Assembly: GCA_934394515.1 (NCBI GenBank)
Contig: CAKRRU010000108.1
Span: forward strand, 1 to 8,516
DNA length: 8,516 nucleotides
Reading direction: 5' to 3'
From: an uncultured Acetatifactor sp.
GTDB taxonomy: Bacteria > Bacillota > Clostridia > Lachnospirales > Lachnospiraceae
A program made the position numbers and the translations under genes. Shown here piece by piece: positions 1 through 5,370 of the stretch (positions are counted from its first letter, which is position 1; every line of letters begins with the position of its first letter). Below the pieces are notes generated by a model that was not told the origin of the DNA, ran no database searches, and saw only the letters and a program-made list of their open reading frames with translations.

Positions 1-4
1 GCAT
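1..4 (-). CDS. carB: Probable start of carB (carbamoyl-phosphate synthase large subunit), only the first four bases visible
   Basis: Seen: on the minus strand an ATG lies at 4-2, one base after the carA stop codon (8-6), and it is preceded by an SD core AGGAG (18-14) with a 9-base spacer, inside the last codons of carA. The single further base, C, fits the Met-Pro start common in CarB. Known: carA and carB are usually co-transcribed, and CarB uses ammonia channelled from CarA to make carbamoyl phosphate. Inference: the identity rests only on operon order and this translational signal, since no protein sequence can be read. The tight spacing suggests translational coupling to carA. Confidence 0.5.
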
Positions 5-5
5 C

Positions 6-1193
6 TTAGTTCTCTCCTCTCATCATATGAATGAACCGGTCAAACAGGTAACCGGAGTCCTGGGGTCCCGGACATGCCTCCGGATGGAACTGTACGGTGA
101 AAATATTCTTGCCGGTATAGGACAGACCCTCGTTGGTACCGTCGTTGACATTGATAAACGCAGGAACCGCAACCGCAGGATCCAGCTTGTCGGTATCTAC
201 CACATAGCCGTGGTTCTGAGAAGAAATATAGACTCTTCCGGTCATCAGATCCTTGACCGGATGGTTGCCTCCTCTGTGTCCGTATTTCATCTTGTGGGTA
301 TCTGCGCCGGTAGCCAGTGCCATCAGCTGGTGTCCCAGACAGATTGCGAAAATAGGGATCTCGGTGTCATATAACTTTTTGATCTCGGCGATCACACCGG
401 TACATTCCTTCGGATCTCCCGGTCCGTTGCTCAGCATGATACCGTCTGGATTATCATCAATGATTTCCTGTGCCGGAGTGCCTGCGGGATATACGGTCAC
501 CTCGCATCCTCTCTCTGCCAGGGATCTTGCGATATTTCTCTTCGCACCCAGATCTAACAGTGCCACCTTCAGTCCCTGTCCGGACAGTTCCGTTACCAGT
601 GCCGGCTTCGGCTCTCTCACACCCTTTTCATAAGCTTCTTTATCAAATCTTGCAGCACCGGAGAGAGGTCCGTTCTGTGCCAGATCTGTGGTGGGCTTTA
701 CAACATATTTTTCCTTACAGGTAACCTTTTCCACAACCTTGCCTGTGGTGTATGCTTTCAGTTTCGGAAGCACTTCGTTCAGGTCATACGCTTCGTTGGT
801 CGTGATCATACCGTTCATGGTACCTTTTTCACGCAGGATCTTGGTCAGCGCACGGGTATCGATACCGGCGATACCGGGCACACCGTTCTCCTCCAGATAT
901 TCCTGAATCGTGCAGTCGCAGCGGAAGTTGCTGGGAATACGTGAAAGCTCTCTGACAATAAATCCATCCGGCCAGGGTCTGCCTGATTCACAGTCATCTC
1001 TGCATATGCCATAGTTACCGATCAAAGGGTAGGTCATGCATACAGCCTGTCCCGCATAAGACGGATCGGTCAGGACCTCCAGGTATCCGGCCATGGATGT
1101 GTTAAATACGATTTCACTGATGATCTCTTTGTCTGCACCGATGTGCGTTCCTTCGAACACCGTGCCATCTTCCAAAATCAAAAATGCCTTCAT
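6..1193 (-). CDS. carA: Carbamoyl-phosphate synthase small subunit, glutamine amidotransferase
   Basis: CarA hydrolyses glutamine and passes ammonia to CarB for carbamoyl phosphate synthesis, feeding pyrimidine and arginine synthesis in the cytoplasm. From the Met at 1193 the product has 395 residues, near the 382 of E. coli CarA. The N-terminal CarA domain opens with MKAFLILEDG and carries NTSMAGYLEVLTDPSY at about 31-46. The class I glutaminase domain (about 208-390) shows NGPGDP at 256-261, the nucleophile Cys285 in AICLGHQ, and the partner residues His370 and Glu372 in QFHPE. The linker between the domains (about 163-207) looks long and charged. The start at 1193 is chosen because MKAFL is the usual CarA beginning and GAGGA (1202-1198) lies 4 bases upstream. 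The frame stays open to an ATG at 1340, adding 49 residues with no CarA character. Promoter at 1350-1378; carB follows immediately. Confidence 0.96.
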   Translation of the reverse strand: MKAFLILEDGTVFEGTHIGADKEIISEIVFNTSMAGYLEVLTDPSYAGQAVCMTYPLIGNYGICRDDCESGRPWPDGFIVRELSRIPSNFRCDCTIQEYLEENGVPGIAGIDTRALTKILREKGTMNGMITTNEAYDLNEVLPKLKAYTTGKVVEKVTCKEKYVVKPTTDLAQNGPLSGAARFDKEAYEKGVREPKPALVTELSGQGLKVALLDLGAKRNIARSLAERGCEVTVYPAGTPAQEIIDDNPDGIMLSNGPGDPKECTGVIAEIKKLYDTEIPIFAICLGHQLMALATGADTHKMKYGHRGGNHPVKDLMTGRVYISSQNHGYVVDTDKLDPAVAVPAFINVNDGTNEGLSYTGKNIFTVQFHPEACPGPQDSGYLFDRFIHMMRGEN

Positions 1194-1209
1194 TCTTTCC
1201 TCGCATTCT

Positions 1210-1224
1210 GCCGCTTTTTGCGAC
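1210..1224 (-). promoter_or_regulatory. A5-loop hairpin just upstream of the carA ribosome binding site
   Basis: On the minus strand GTCGC (1224-1220), AAAAA, GCGGC (1214-1210) form a five-pair hairpin including one G-U pair. It ends 16 bases before the start codon at 1193 and leaves the SD exposed. A hairpin with the same core, CGC-AAAAA-GCG, lies at the same distance before the ECF transporter gene. Confidence 0.4.
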
Positions 1225-1301
1225 GTATTGTTTCTTGTGTAGTTCATTGTGTTTCTAATCGGAATCTGCTTTTGCGGTTTCACAATTTCGACGATACCTG
1301 C

Positions 1302-1335
1302 GAATTGTTCCGCTGCTTCGCAGCTAATGCAATTC
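1302..1335 (-). promoter_or_regulatory. Stem-loop at the 5' end of the carA leader
   Basis: The minus-strand transcript folds with an outer stem GAATTG (1335-1330) against CAATTC (1307-1302), an internal loop, and an inner stem GCTGC (1324-1320) against GCAGC (1316-1312) closed by a GAA triloop, a compact and stable cap. It starts about eight bases after the predicted transcription start. No run of U follows, so it is not an intrinsic terminator. It could stabilise the message end or limit initiation at the ATG at 1340, which sits just before it. The function is inferred only. Confidence 0.5.
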
Positions 1336-1349
1336 TGCATAATCGGTTT

Positions 1350-1378
1350 ATTATATCATAAAAAAATGGTCGTCGCAA
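1350..1378 (-). promoter_or_regulatory. SigA-type extended -10 promoter for carA(B)
   Basis: On the minus strand a -35 TTGCGA (1378-1373, 4 of 6 consensus bases) is separated by 17 bp from a perfect -10 TATAAT (1355-1350), which is preceded by TGA to give an extended -10 (TGnTATAAT). The predicted transcription start is an A near 1343. This leaves about a 150-base leader before the preferred carA start at 1193, and only about three bases before the alternative ATG at 1340. No PyrR-binding loop or T-box motif was recognised in the leader. Confidence 0.75.
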
Positions 1379-1647
1379 TAGAGCCGCCTTGCGTAAAATC
1401 CCACAAAAAAGTTTTACACAATCTCGATACTCCTTGGAGAATCTGCCAAAGCTTTGAAAATGCTTACATTTTCCATTGCTTTTTACACAGCTTCTGATAT
1501 AAAATAGATTATGTATTTTCTATTTTTAGGACTACTGTTCAGCGTCTTATGAATATTTCCTGCAATTACATAATTACAGCGATATCAGCAACTGCTTTCT
1601 GCACATTTTTCAGTCTCTGAACAGCGTTCCGGATTGGACAGGTGTCT
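1361..1647. other. AT-rich divergent intergenic region between carA and the AlaX gene
   Basis: This gap holds the upstream part of the leftward carA promoter and a candidate rightward promoter at 1476-1503, followed by an untranslated leader of about 140 bases for the AlaX gene. The leader contains an 8-bp inverted repeat, CTGTTCAG (1535-1542) and CTGAACAG (1617-1624), with arms 74 bases apart. No T-box antiterminator motif, tRNA or credible small gene was seen. Short open frames here lack ribosome binding sites and known similarity. Confidence 0.6.
1476..1503 (+). promoter_or_regulatory. Candidate extended -10 promoter for the AlaX-type gene
   Basis: A weak -35 TTGCTT (1476-1481, 3 of 6) is followed after 16 bp by -10 TATAAA (1498-1503), preceded by TGA, which gives an extended -10. 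A competing reading is TTTACA (1482-1487) with a 17-bp spacer to TAGATT (1505-1510). Both predict a transcript start between about 1510 and 1517. The choice between them cannot be made from sequence alone. Confidence 0.45.
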
Positions 1648-2877
1648 ATGGATCACATCAGTAATACACAAAATAATTCCAACGCAATCTCTTCTCACGG
1701 GATGACTCCCCTGGGAACCCGTAAAATATATTATGAAGATGTACATCAGACAGATTTCACCGCTGTGGTAACAGAATGCCTTCCGGCCAAGGAAGACGGT
1801 CTTTATCTGATTGTGCTGGATGCTTCCACATTTTTCCCTGAAGAAGGCGGACAATCCGCCGACAAAGGAACCTTAAACGAACATGAAGTACTGGATGTCA
1901 CCATCAAACAGGGCATTCTGTATCATAAATTAAACACGGCTCTTCCTGTCGGCAGCGAAGTGACCGGACATGTGGACTGGAACCGCCGCTTTGATTTCAT
2001 GCAGCAGCACTCCGGTGAGCACATGACCTCCGGCTTACTGCATTCGCATTTCGGATTGGATAATGTAGGATTTCATCTCAGTGACAGAGAAGTGACTCTC
2101 GATATGAACGGTGACGTCTCTCTGGAACAGTTGCGTCTGATCGAGCAGGAAGCCAATACTTTTATCTGGAAGAATCTTCCGGTAAATATCAGCTGGCCTT
2201 CCTCTGAAGAACTGGCTAATCTCAATTATCGGAGTAAACTGGCTCTGACGGAAAACGTCCGCATCGTGGAGATTCCCGGCGTGGACGTCTGCGCCTGCTG
2301 TGCTCCGCACGTAGACACTACCGGGCAGATTGGTCTCATTAAAATCGTAAACGTGCAAAGTCACCGGGGCGGTGTCCGGATCAATATTCTCTGTGGGAAC
2401 CGTGCTCTCGCCGATTATACGGAAAAACAGGATTCCGTCCGGGCGATTTCTTCTCTGCTGTCCGCCAAACAGCCGGAAATAGCAGATGCCGTTGTCCGTA
2501 CAAAAGAAGATGCCAGACAGCAAAAAGAACGTGCCAATGCCCTTCAGGCAGAATTGCTTTCCGTGCAGATGAACGCTCTCCCTTCTCCCGAAGCAGTTGA
2601 TCATGTCATTCTCTTCGTCGGAGAACTGGATGCTATTGCTCTTCGTAATGCCGTGAACGATCTGACTGCAAAATATTCCGGGTACTGTGGCGTCTTCGCC
2701 GGGAACGACGAATCCGGCTACCGCTTTATCGTAGGAAGTGCCTCCCGGAATTGTCAGGAACTTGCCGTCCGCATGCGACAAGAGCTCCAGGCTAAGGGTG
2801 GCGGATCCGCACCTATGATCCAGGGTAACGTCAATGCTGCAGCTGACAGAATTACTACGCTGTGGAAGTCACTATAA
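1648..2877 (+). CDS. Alanyl-tRNA editing protein, long AlaX type with C-terminal DHHA1 domain
   Basis: A free-standing relative of the AlaRS editing half. It hydrolyses tRNA-Ala wrongly charged with serine or glycine. Residues are numbered from the GTG at 1642. An N-terminal beta-barrel-like domain (about 27-112) includes FFPEEGGQSADKG. The zinc and catalytic-site ligands are His123 and His127 in HSGEH and Cys219 and His223 in CCAPH, with the conserved SHRGGVRI at 240-247. A helical, probably coiled segment (about 285-312) leads to the DHHA1 domain, ending in the KGGGSAPMIQG motif (385-395). There is no aminoacylation domain. At about 409 residues it matches clostridial AlaX-L proteins. Two starts are possible: ATG at 1648, with AGG five bases upstream, is preferred; GTG at 1642 has a poorer site. 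A TGA at 1618 limits extension. It is the only plus-strand gene here and appears monocistronic, ending before the hairpin at 3042-3088. Confidence 0.9.
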   Translation: MDHISNTQNNSNAISSHGMTPLGTRKIYYEDVHQTDFTAVVTECLPAKEDGLYLIVLDASTFFPEEGGQSADKGTLNEHEVLDVTIKQGILYHKLNTALPVGSEVTGHVDWNRRFDFMQQHSGEHMTSGLLHSHFGLDNVGFHLSDREVTLDMNGDVSLEQLRLIEQEANTFIWKNLPVNISWPSSEELANLNYRSKLALTENVRIVEIPGVDVCACCAPHVDTTGQIGLIKIVNVQSHRGGVRINILCGNRALADYTEKQDSVRAISSLLSAKQPEIADAVVRTKEDARQQKERANALQAELLSVQMNALPSPEAVDHVILFVGELDAIALRNAVNDLTAKYSGYCGVFAGNDESGYRFIVGSASRNCQELAVRMRQELQAKGGGSAPMIQGNVNAAADRITTLWKSL

Positions 2878-3041
2878 TCCATGCACTTTCCTTACATCTG
2901 TTACTGTTTGGCCGGAAATCTGCTCTTTGCTATTTCTGCAGCTCCTGACATTTTTAAGATTTCGGAACACCTTGTAGGAAGTTTTAAGATGACATTTACT
3001 TAATTTGTAAACAAAGCTGCTTGTCATTGCCTCTATGAAAT
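2878..3041. other. Intergenic stretch downstream of the AlaX gene
   Basis: I see no gene here. A minus-strand open frame of 66 codons (3072-2872) covers the stretch but begins inside the terminator hairpin, has no ribosome binding site and resembles nothing known. The 9-mer TTTTAAGAT occurs twice (around 2953 and 2983), most likely by chance in AT-rich DNA. Confidence 0.5.
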
Positions 3042-3088
3042 AATATCCCCGGAAAGTACGGTTAATTTCCATACGTTCCGGGGATATT
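3042..3088. terminator. Bidirectional intrinsic terminator between the convergent AlaX and ECF transporter genes
   Basis: A perfect 13-bp inverted repeat, AATATCCCCGGAA (3042-3054) and TTCCGGGGATATT (3076-3088), encloses 21 bases that can add five inner pairs around one mismatch. On the plus strand the stem runs into TTTT then AAC. On the minus strand the stem is followed by ATTATTTC, a weaker U-rich tail. It lies 67 bases past the ECF gene stop and about 165 bases past the AlaX stop. The convergent setting supports two-way termination, probably tighter for the plus strand. Confidence 0.8.
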
Positions 3089-3154
3089 TTAACTTGTATT
3101 TTAAATAGCTATCGTTTGGATAATATCGTTATCTTCTTTTATTTACTTCAGGTT

Positions 3155-3775
3155 TTAGTTCTGGTTCTCTGCAATCGCAGCATTTTTCTTCAGTGCTACG
3201 CTGACTGCCTTTGCCACACCACCGCCTACGACACAGCTCATAGGCATCTCCAGTGCACCGTTCACGCCACAGAATGCGACTGCAAACAGGAACAGGTTTG
3301 CTCCGGCTGCGTTCATGCTCTGCAGATAATCAGTATGTCCGAAGCAGATCATCAGAGTGGACATGAAGAACAAAGTATTCATAAAAGCGCCCAGCAGACC
3401 GGTTACAAAGAAAGATACGGTCTTTGTCTTGTCGATCTTCCACAGTGCCTTGAAGATCACACCAGACAGCCATCCCATCAGTGTTCTGGTGGGGATGCAT
3501 ACCAGGAAAGTGAAAAACGGATTCATTGCTACCAATGCTGCGCCAAACGGATCTCCTGCAAAACACTGGTAAAAGCTGGTTAACCCAAATACCAGTCCGA
3601 GTACGGCTCCTCCTGTGGGACCTAAGATCATTGCACCGATCACTACGGGAATAGTCATCAGGGAGATTGCTAACGGTCCGACACGCAGATATCCGAGCGG
3701 AGTAAATGCCAGGATCAGCATGATCGCGATGAGTACGGCCAATTGTACCATCTCAAGTGTCTTGTTTTTTTTCAT
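3155..3775 (-). CDS. ECF transporter S component (substrate-binding membrane subunit), substrate uncertain, possibly pantothenate
   Basis: A 206-residue integral membrane protein with about six hydrophobic segments (roughly 8-26, 33-55, 56-75, 80-107, 119-142, 155-182), the size and layout of the S subunits that capture vitamins for energy-coupling-factor importers. The first helix carries Ala13-x3-Ala17, matching the AxxxA contact used by S subunits to bind EcfT. LGPTGGAVLGLVFGLTSF (52-69) and the NPFF segment (84-87) are characteristic of this PF12822-type family. The N terminus is lysine-rich and the C terminus charged, both probably cytoplasmic. No EcfA, EcfA' or EcfT gene lies nearby, so it probably shares a module encoded elsewhere (group II arrangement). 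The resemblance to predicted pantothenate carriers (PanT) is from memory and weak evidence for substrate. The start has a good SD, AAGGA, eight bases upstream. The gene has its own leader and appears monocistronic. Confidence 0.88.
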   Translation of the reverse strand: MKKNKTLEMVQLAVLIAIMLILAFTPLGYLRVGPLAISLMTIPVVIGAMILGPTGGAVLGLVFGLTSFYQCFAGDPFGAALVAMNPFFTFLVCIPTRTLMGWLSGVIFKALWKIDKTKTVSFFVTGLLGAFMNTLFFMSTLMICFGHTDYLQSMNAAGANLFLFAVAFCGVNGALEMPMSCVVGGGVAKAVSVALKKNAAIAENQN

Positions 3776-3791
3776 ATGAAATTTCCTTTCC

Positions 3792-3804
3792 GCGCTTTTT
3801 GCGC
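3792..3804 (-). promoter_or_regulatory. A5-loop hairpin just upstream of the ECF gene ribosome binding site
   Basis: The minus strand reads GCGC, AAAAA, GCGC, a perfect four-pair hairpin ending 16 bases before the start codon at 3775. The SD AAGGA lies between hairpin and start and stays unpaired. It is compared with the matching element before carA in the findings. Confidence 0.45.
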
Positions 3805-3816
3805 CTTTGCTACTAT

Positions 3817-3851
3817 TCCTCCATCTGGCATTCCTTTGGTCTGCCGGAGGA
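3817..3851 (-). promoter_or_regulatory. Nested stem-loop in the ECF gene leader, candidate cis-regulatory RNA
   Basis: In the minus-strand transcript TCCTCC (3851-3846) pairs with GGAGGA (3822-3817). Immediately inside, GGCA (3845-3842) pairs with TGCC (3830-3827), leaving an 11-base loop and a four-base AGAT bulge on the 3' side. The right arm is itself SD-like and the left arm anti-SD-like, but no start codon follows the GGAGGA at a usable distance. It does not match a riboswitch class I know (TPP, THF, preQ1, FMN, cobalamin were considered). Confidence 0.4.
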
Positions 3852-3872
3852 TATAATTACAAGTCATTCAAG

Positions 3873-3901
3873 AAAATAACATAAATATATACAAAACACA
3901 A
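3873..3901 (-). promoter_or_regulatory. Candidate promoter for the ECF S component gene
   Basis: Minus-strand -35 TTGTGT (3901-3896) and -10 TATTTT (3878-3873, 4 of 6) are separated by 17 bp, just downstream of the terminator of the preceding gene. The predicted start near 3866 gives about a 90-base leader containing both hairpins. An alternative -10, TGTAAT (3861-3856), lacks a good -35 and would start inside the first hairpin. Confidence 0.4.
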
Positions 3902-3917
3902 GTATATTTTTTCATAC

Positions 3918-3972
3918 AAAAACAACCTCATCTGCAAACAGAATCCAAGAATCCTATTTTGCAAATGAGGTT
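3918..3972 (-). terminator. Intrinsic terminator of the EAL-HDOD gene
   Basis: On the minus strand AACCTCAT (3972-3965), one mismatch, then TGCA (3963-3960) pair with TGCA (3936-3933) and ATGAGGTT (3931-3924). The stem is followed by G and five T residues (3922-3918). The 23-base loop contains a direct GGATTC repeat. It sits about 58 bases past the stop codon and isolates this gene from the ECF gene. Confidence 0.75.
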
Positions 3973-3994
3973 ATTACACAACTACTCGATACAA

Positions 3995-4048
3995 TATCTT
4001 ATTTCACAGAACTATCTCACTGTACAATTCTATCTCACCGTACAATAC
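3995..4048 (-). repeat. 18-bp tandem duplication covering the 3' end and stop codon of the EAL-HDOD gene
   Basis: Two adjacent 18-bp units, 4031-4048 and 4013-4030, match at 16 of 18 positions. Each carries, in frame on the minus strand, codons for Cys-Thr-Val-Arg and a TAG stop (or its first bases at the unit edge), so the stop at 4032-4030 is followed by a second in-frame TAG at 4014-4012. A third, poorly matching unit (11 of 18) may lie at 3995-4012. Local duplication is the simplest reading. Confidence 0.7.
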
Positions 4049-5247
4049 CATTTCAATGCCGTAACATACGCATCATATACCGTATCCATGTCAATATCCT
4101 TCAACAGCATCTGACGGGAAACTTCTGCCCAGTTTGCGGTCTCGTACTGCAGCATAAATTCATACACCGGTGCCAGTACGCCAATACGGTAAATCAGGGC
4201 ATTGCTGATTTCCCCTGCCACATGGACTACCTGTAATGCTTCCTTCATCGGCTTTTCAAGAATTACGTCCAATACAGAGAACAATCCCATCAGGAATAAT
4301 TCGTCCTTCTGTGCTTTCAGCCCAAAAGCTTCCGCGAGATTTTCCGCAAATTTTGCACGAAGCAGGGAAACTCTGGTAACTTCGTTCGGCTTATCCGCAT
4401 AGAGTGCATTGGCAACGGCTGTATTGATCCATTTCTTCAGTTCCCGCTGTCCCAGCATCGCTGCGGCATGGCGGATGGAAGTAATCTCAGAATTCACAGC
4501 CAGCGGCTGTACCATCTTCAACAGGTCAATCGTAAGTGCCGTATCACGTCCGATAATGTCCGCTGCCGTGGTCAGTTCAAAATCGGGACTGTTCACAATA
4601 TTCAAAAGGTCAATATAGTTGCCCTTCAAAGGTGCTACATCAGTCTGTCCCCTGGTGATTGGTACGCGATAGAACTTACCTTCGTACAGGCGGTAGCCAC
4701 CGGTCTCCTTCAGTCTCTCGAAATCTTCCATGGTATCGATATTGCCCGCACAGAGACTGATATTCGGGAACAGTTTGCCGAAATAGATCTTTGCCTTATC
4801 AATTGCGATCTTACGATTATTCAAAAGGACATAGTCCATCAGTTTCAGAACTTCACGGTAAGTCTCGAAGTCACTGACAGCCAGTTTGCGAATTGCCAGC
4901 TTATATCCATCCTGTTTCAGTTCCTTCAGGCGGTTCACATACATCTCGATCGGCGGGATCGTATTGTCGATCAAAAGCACAATCTTGCCATGCGGTGCAT
5001 CACACTGCTCCGGAATATCGGCAAAAATAGAGATATTGCTGATTGGAACAAAAATCTCCTTCCCCTGTGACAGTGTATCAAGTCCCATCTTCTGAATCAA
5101 TTCCAGTCCGGTGATCTGTGATGCCCCATCAAACTGTGCCGTTCCCAGCAATAGAGGATTCAACAGATAATTCTCTCTCTGAGTAAAAAAGGAATAAGCA
5201 CAGACAGCCATATTTTCATCAAAAAGCGGTACTAATGTAAGCAGCAT
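4030..5247 (-). CDS. EAL-HDOD family signalling protein, YuxH-like, with a degenerate EAL domain
   Basis: A 405-residue cytoplasmic protein with the two-part layout of the YuxH/CdgJ family (COG3434): an N-terminal EAL-like half (about 1-200) and a C-terminal HDOD half (about 205-400). The EAL half opens with LVPLFDENMAVCAYSFF. Family members and true phosphodiesterases usually have a Tyr-Glu-Leu-Leu-type motif where this has Tyr18-Ser19-Phe-Phe, so the metal-binding glutamate is missing and cyclic-di-GMP hydrolysis is unlikely. The HDOD half shows the typical AAMLGQRELKKWI stretch (261-273), but no HD metal site is expected in HDOD domains. The role is probably protein or ligand binding in signalling. 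The start at 5247 has GGGAGG seven bases upstream, and the promoter lies between it and the more distant ATG at 5316, which rules that one out. The 3' end carries a tandem duplication of the stop region. Confidence 0.85.
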   Translation of the reverse strand: MLLTLVPLFDENMAVCAYSFFTQRENYLLNPLLLGTAQFDGASQITGLELIQKMGLDTLSQGKEIFVPISNISIFADIPEQCDAPHGKIVLLIDNTIPPIEMYVNRLKELKQDGYKLAIRKLAVSDFETYREVLKLMDYVLLNNRKIAIDKAKIYFGKLFPNISLCAGNIDTMEDFERLKETGGYRLYEGKFYRVPITRGQTDVAPLKGNYIDLLNIVNSPDFELTTAADIIGRDTALTIDLLKMVQPLAVNSEITSIRHAAAMLGQRELKKWINTAVANALYADKPNEVTRVSLLRAKFAENLAEAFGLKAQKDELFLMGLFSVLDVILEKPMKEALQVVHVAGEISNALIYRIGVLAPVYEFMLQYETANWAEVSRQMLLKDIDMDTVYDAYVTALKWYCTVR

Positions 5248-5271
5248 ACTCTTACCTCCCAATTTACCTCT

Positions 5272-5300
5272 ATTATAGCGATTCCGACAGGACTTTACAA
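5272..5300 (-). promoter_or_regulatory. SigA-type promoter for the EAL-HDOD gene
   Basis: Minus-strand -35 TTGTAA (5300-5295, 4 of 6) and a perfect -10 TATAAT (5277-5272) are 17 bp apart, predicting a transcript start near 5265 and an 18-base leader that includes GGGAGG before the ATG at 5247. It lies within the 123-base gap after purL, so this gene has its own promoter even if purL read-through also occurs. Confidence 0.75.
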
Positions 5301-5370
5301 GTGGTACTATCAGCACAGGAGCTATCTGTAGTGGAAAGCTCGTTTACAAGAAAGTTTACTAAATCTCAAT

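Noticed and set aside
1194..1343. PyrR-binding site or pyrimidine attenuator in the carA leader
   Set aside because: No match to the PyrR loop consensus and no terminator with a U run was found; only the two hairpins described are visible.
1504..1647. Alanine T-box upstream of the AlaX gene
   Set aside because: The conserved antiterminator T-box sequence and a terminator stem are absent.
2035..2781. A 248-codon minus-strand open frame opposite the AlaX gene
   Set aside because: It lies fully antisense to a gene with clear AlaX motifs, has no recognisable domain or ribosome binding site, and is best explained as a codon-usage shadow.
2872..3072. A 66-codon minus-strand open frame in the gap after the AlaX gene
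   Set aside because: It starts inside the terminator hairpin, lacks an SD and looks like nothing known.
3116..3583. A 155-codon plus-strand open frame, rich in Cys and His, opposite the ECF gene
   Set aside because: The Cys/His richness comes from the reverse complement of Ala, Met and Gly codons in membrane segments; there is no start signal and the opposite strand is the convincing gene.
5248..5316. ATG at 5316 as the start of the EAL-HDOD gene
   Set aside because: The predicted promoter (5272-5300) lies downstream of it, and the ATG at 5247 has a near-ideal SD and a family-like N terminus.
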